A DNA stretch of 6,546 bases from an uncultured Deferribacteraceae bacterium (GTDB taxonomy: Bacteria; Chrysiogenota; Deferribacteres; Deferribacterales; Mucispirillaceae): NCBI GenBank assembly GCA_947039055.1, contig CAMQYB010000112.1:1-6546 (forward strand), given 5' to 3'. Each line of letters begins with the position of its first letter. Within the stretch, counting starts at the first letter, position 1. The notes under the pieces were generated by a model. The model saw only the letters and a program-made list of their open reading frames with translations, was not told the DNA's origin and made no database searches. Positions 4,731 to 6,546 of the stretch are shown here, piece by piece. The position numbers and the translations under genes are program-made.

Positions 4731-6446
4731 TTGAGTTATAAAGATATAGAAAATATACCAACCACAAAAAAAGAGATCATCTCACTTGGTTGGAGTGAGT
4801 TAGATATAATCCTTGTTTCAGGCGAAGCGTTAATAGATGCTCCAACATCAGGCGTTGCACTTCTGTCAAGATTGCTTCTGTCATACGGTTATAAAGTTGC
4901 AGTGATTGATCAGCCTAATATTGATGATGAAGCATCGGTTAAAATTTTCGGTAAACCTAAATTATTTTGGGGTATCACATCTGGTATGGTTGACTCTATG
5001 GTATCAAACTATACAGCAACAGGTAAACCTCGTAGGAGTTGTGATTTTACAGAAGGAGGCGTGAATGATCGTCGTCCTGATAGAGCGGTTATCGTATACA
5101 CTAACCTAATCCGTAGAGCGTTTAAAGGTGAAGAGAAACAGTTAATTGTGCTAGGTGGAATTGAGGCGTCACTGCGAAGAGTAACACATTATGATTCAAC
5201 AACGGATAAGTTAAGACGTCCGATACTTTTTGACTCTAAAGCTGACATAATACTTTTCGGTATGGCAGAGAGATCAATTATAGAATTAGCAGTTGCTGTT
5301 AAGAACGGTGAAGATTATAAAAATATAAGAGGGCTTGCATATCTTGAAGCTGTGAAGAATGTGACGCTAACAGATACCGATATTGTCATGCCATCGTTTG
5401 AAGAGTGTATAGATAAGAAAGAGAGCTTTTTAGAAATGTTTAAACTTTTTTATGACAACTCATCAGATGTGTATAGCACAAGATTATTTCAGCAAGTAGG
5501 GGATAGATATGTTGTTCTAAATCCTGCATCAATTATTACAACCGAGATATTAGATGAAGCATCGGAACTTTTATATAGCCATAGATCACACCCAAAATAT
5601 AGGGGTATGATTAAGGCTGAAGAGACGGCAAAATTTTCAGTAAACACACATAGAGGTTGTTACGGTGATTGTTCGTTTTGTGCAATAACTATTCATCAAG
5701 GTAGGAGAGTTGTATCAAGATCAGAAGCATCGATATTAAAAGAGATAAAATATTATACTACACTTCCAAATTTTAAAGGGGTTGTATCTGACTTAGGTGG
5801 AGCTACTGCTAATCAGTATATGACGTCTTGTAAGAAGATGGAGAAGCTTGGAGCTTGTAAGGATAAAAAGTGTCTCTACCCGTCAGCGTGCAAGTCTATG
5901 GACATATCACATAAGCCTTTAATCAACCTACTTATTAAAGCTAGAAAGATTGCAGGCGTGAAGAAGATCTATGCAGCAAGTGGTATAAGATATGATACGG
6001 TTATAGCAGATAGTGAGCACGGCAAAGAGTATATCAAACAGATAGTTAAAGATCATGTGTCGGGACAGATAAAACTTGCTCCAGAATCTTTTGATGATAA
6101 TGTTTTAGATATAATGAAGAAGCCAGCGAATAAGGATTTTGAATTTTTCCTAAAACTTTATGATGAGTTAAATGTACAGTTAGATAAGAAACAGTTTGTA
6201 TCGTGTTACTTTTTAGTTGGTCATCCAGGTGAGGATATGTCTACTGTTAACCATACAGAAAAGATGATTAAAAAGTATCTAAAATTCAAGCCAGAACAGG
6301 TTCAGATATTTACAGCGTCACCATCAACAGTATCAACTGCGATCTATTACACAGGGATAGATATGTATAGTAATAAAAAAGTTAAGGTTGTAAAAGAACT
6401 AGGTATCAAGAATAAGATGAAAGATATATTAGTAAATAAAAGATAA
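4731..6446 (+). CDS. ygiQ: YgiQ family radical SAM protein
   Basis: A 571-residue cytosolic iron-sulfur enzyme whose reaction is not established. The start is TTG at 4731: AGAGAG (4719-4724) lies 6 nt upstream, an in-frame TGA at 4713 closes the frame above, and the N terminus (IPTTKKEIISLGWSELDIILVSGEALIDAP) matches the family's opening. Residues about 20-200 form the N-terminal YgiQ domain, with MVDSMVSNYTA, RRPDRAVIVY, GGIEASLRRVTHYD and DSKADIILFGM. The radical SAM core begins near 300 with the 4Fe-4S motif C310-x3-C314-x2-C317 (RGCYGDCSFC). The family's second Cys cluster is present as C367, C376, C381 and C387, and GQIKLAPES (445-453) and SCYFLVGHPGED (491-502) are typical core strands. 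It is shorter than E. coli YgiQ (about 740 residues), ending soon after the YYTGIDMYSNKKV motif, where relatives carry a variable tail. It is divergent from the YgjP-like gene and has no downstream partner in view. Confidence 0.93.
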   Translation: MSYKDIENIPTTKKEIISLGWSELDIILVSGEALIDAPTSGVALLSRLLLSYGYKVAVIDQPNIDDEASVKIFGKPKLFWGITSGMVDSMVSNYTATGKPRRSCDFTEGGVNDRRPDRAVIVYTNLIRRAFKGEEKQLIVLGGIEASLRRVTHYDSTTDKLRRPILFDSKADIILFGMAERSIIELAVAVKNGEDYKNIRGLAYLEAVKNVTLTDTDIVMPSFEECIDKKESFLEMFKLFYDNSSDVYSTRLFQQVGDRYVVLNPASIITTEILDEASELLYSHRSHPKYRGMIKAEETAKFSVNTHRGCYGDCSFCAITIHQGRRVVSRSEASILKEIKYYTTLPNFKGVVSDLGGATANQYMTSCKKMEKLGACKDKKCLYPSACKSMDISHKPLINLLIKARKIAGVKKIYAASGIRYDTVIADSEHGKEYIKQIVKDHVSGQIKLAPESFDDNVLDIMKKPANKDFEFFLKLYDELNVQLDKKQFVSCYFLVGHPGEDMSTVNHTEKMIKKYLKFKPEQVQIFTASPSTVSTAIYYTGIDMYSNKKVKVVKELGIKNKMKDILVNKR

Positions 6447-6447
6447 A

Positions 6448-6501
6448 GTTTTGTGATTAAAATTACGGATAAGTTTTATGATTAGGTTAGGTTTGTGATT
6501 A
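6448..6501. repeat. Three copies of a GTTT(T)GTGATTA motif after the YgiQ-family gene
   Basis: GTTTTGTGATTA (6448-6459), GTTTTATGATTA (6473-6484) and GTTTGTGATTA (6491-6501) occur within 54 bp, beginning right after the stop codon. They are irregularly spaced (25 and 18 bp between starts). No hairpin with a T-run was found in the 100 bp after the gene, so its terminator is either beyond the window or absent. Confidence 0.5.
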
Positions 6502-6546
6502 GTTACATATGAATTAATATAGATTAACTTTGTTGCGACTGTGTTT

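Overview
The window is AT-rich (roughly 30% G+C by eye, not computed) and comes from a bacterium. It encodes a classical lipoprotein with Ser after the lipobox Cys, two Sec-exported small proteins, a DUF2155 domain and a YgiQ-type radical SAM protein. Together these suggest a Gram-negative (diderm) organism. An AT-rich Deferribacterota- or Deltaproteobacteria-like host is possible, but nothing here fixes the taxon. Promoters look like ordinary sigma-70 types with 17-nt spacers. Every intact gene ends in TAA or TAG.

Layout from left to right: (1) 1-125, a decayed minisatellite-like repeat with a 42-bp direct repeat and a nested inverted repeat. (2) 174-485 (-), an orphan single-pass membrane protein with a good Shine-Dalgarno site. 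(3) 724-797 (+), tRNA-Pro(UGG) with its own promoter and intrinsic terminator. (4) 977-1642 (+), a TPR-like cytosolic protein gene broken by two in-frame stop codons (TAA, then TGA) near its 5' end. (5) 1908-2231 and 2608-3018 (+), two small exported proteins that look like divergent paralogues of a PepSY-like fold; the second carries a Gly/Asn/His/Met-rich, possibly metal-binding segment. (6) 3234-3773 (+), a DUF2155 lipoprotein ending in a strong terminator. (7) 3873-4574 (-), a convergent YgjP/DUF45 zinc-metallopeptidase-fold protein. (8) 4731-6446 (+), a YgiQ family radical SAM protein with a TTG start, divergent from the YgjP gene. (9) 6447-6546, non-coding sequence with a short repeated motif.

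This is not one operon. Most genes have their own promoter and/or terminator. The three exported proteins between 1908 and 3773 form a loose cell-envelope cluster but appear to be separately transcribed. No defence system, mobile element, CRISPR array or clearly new system is visible. The most notable points are the doubly nonsense-interrupted TPR-like gene, the PepSY-like paralogue pair with its in-frame hexanucleotide microsatellite, and the repeat structure at the left edge.
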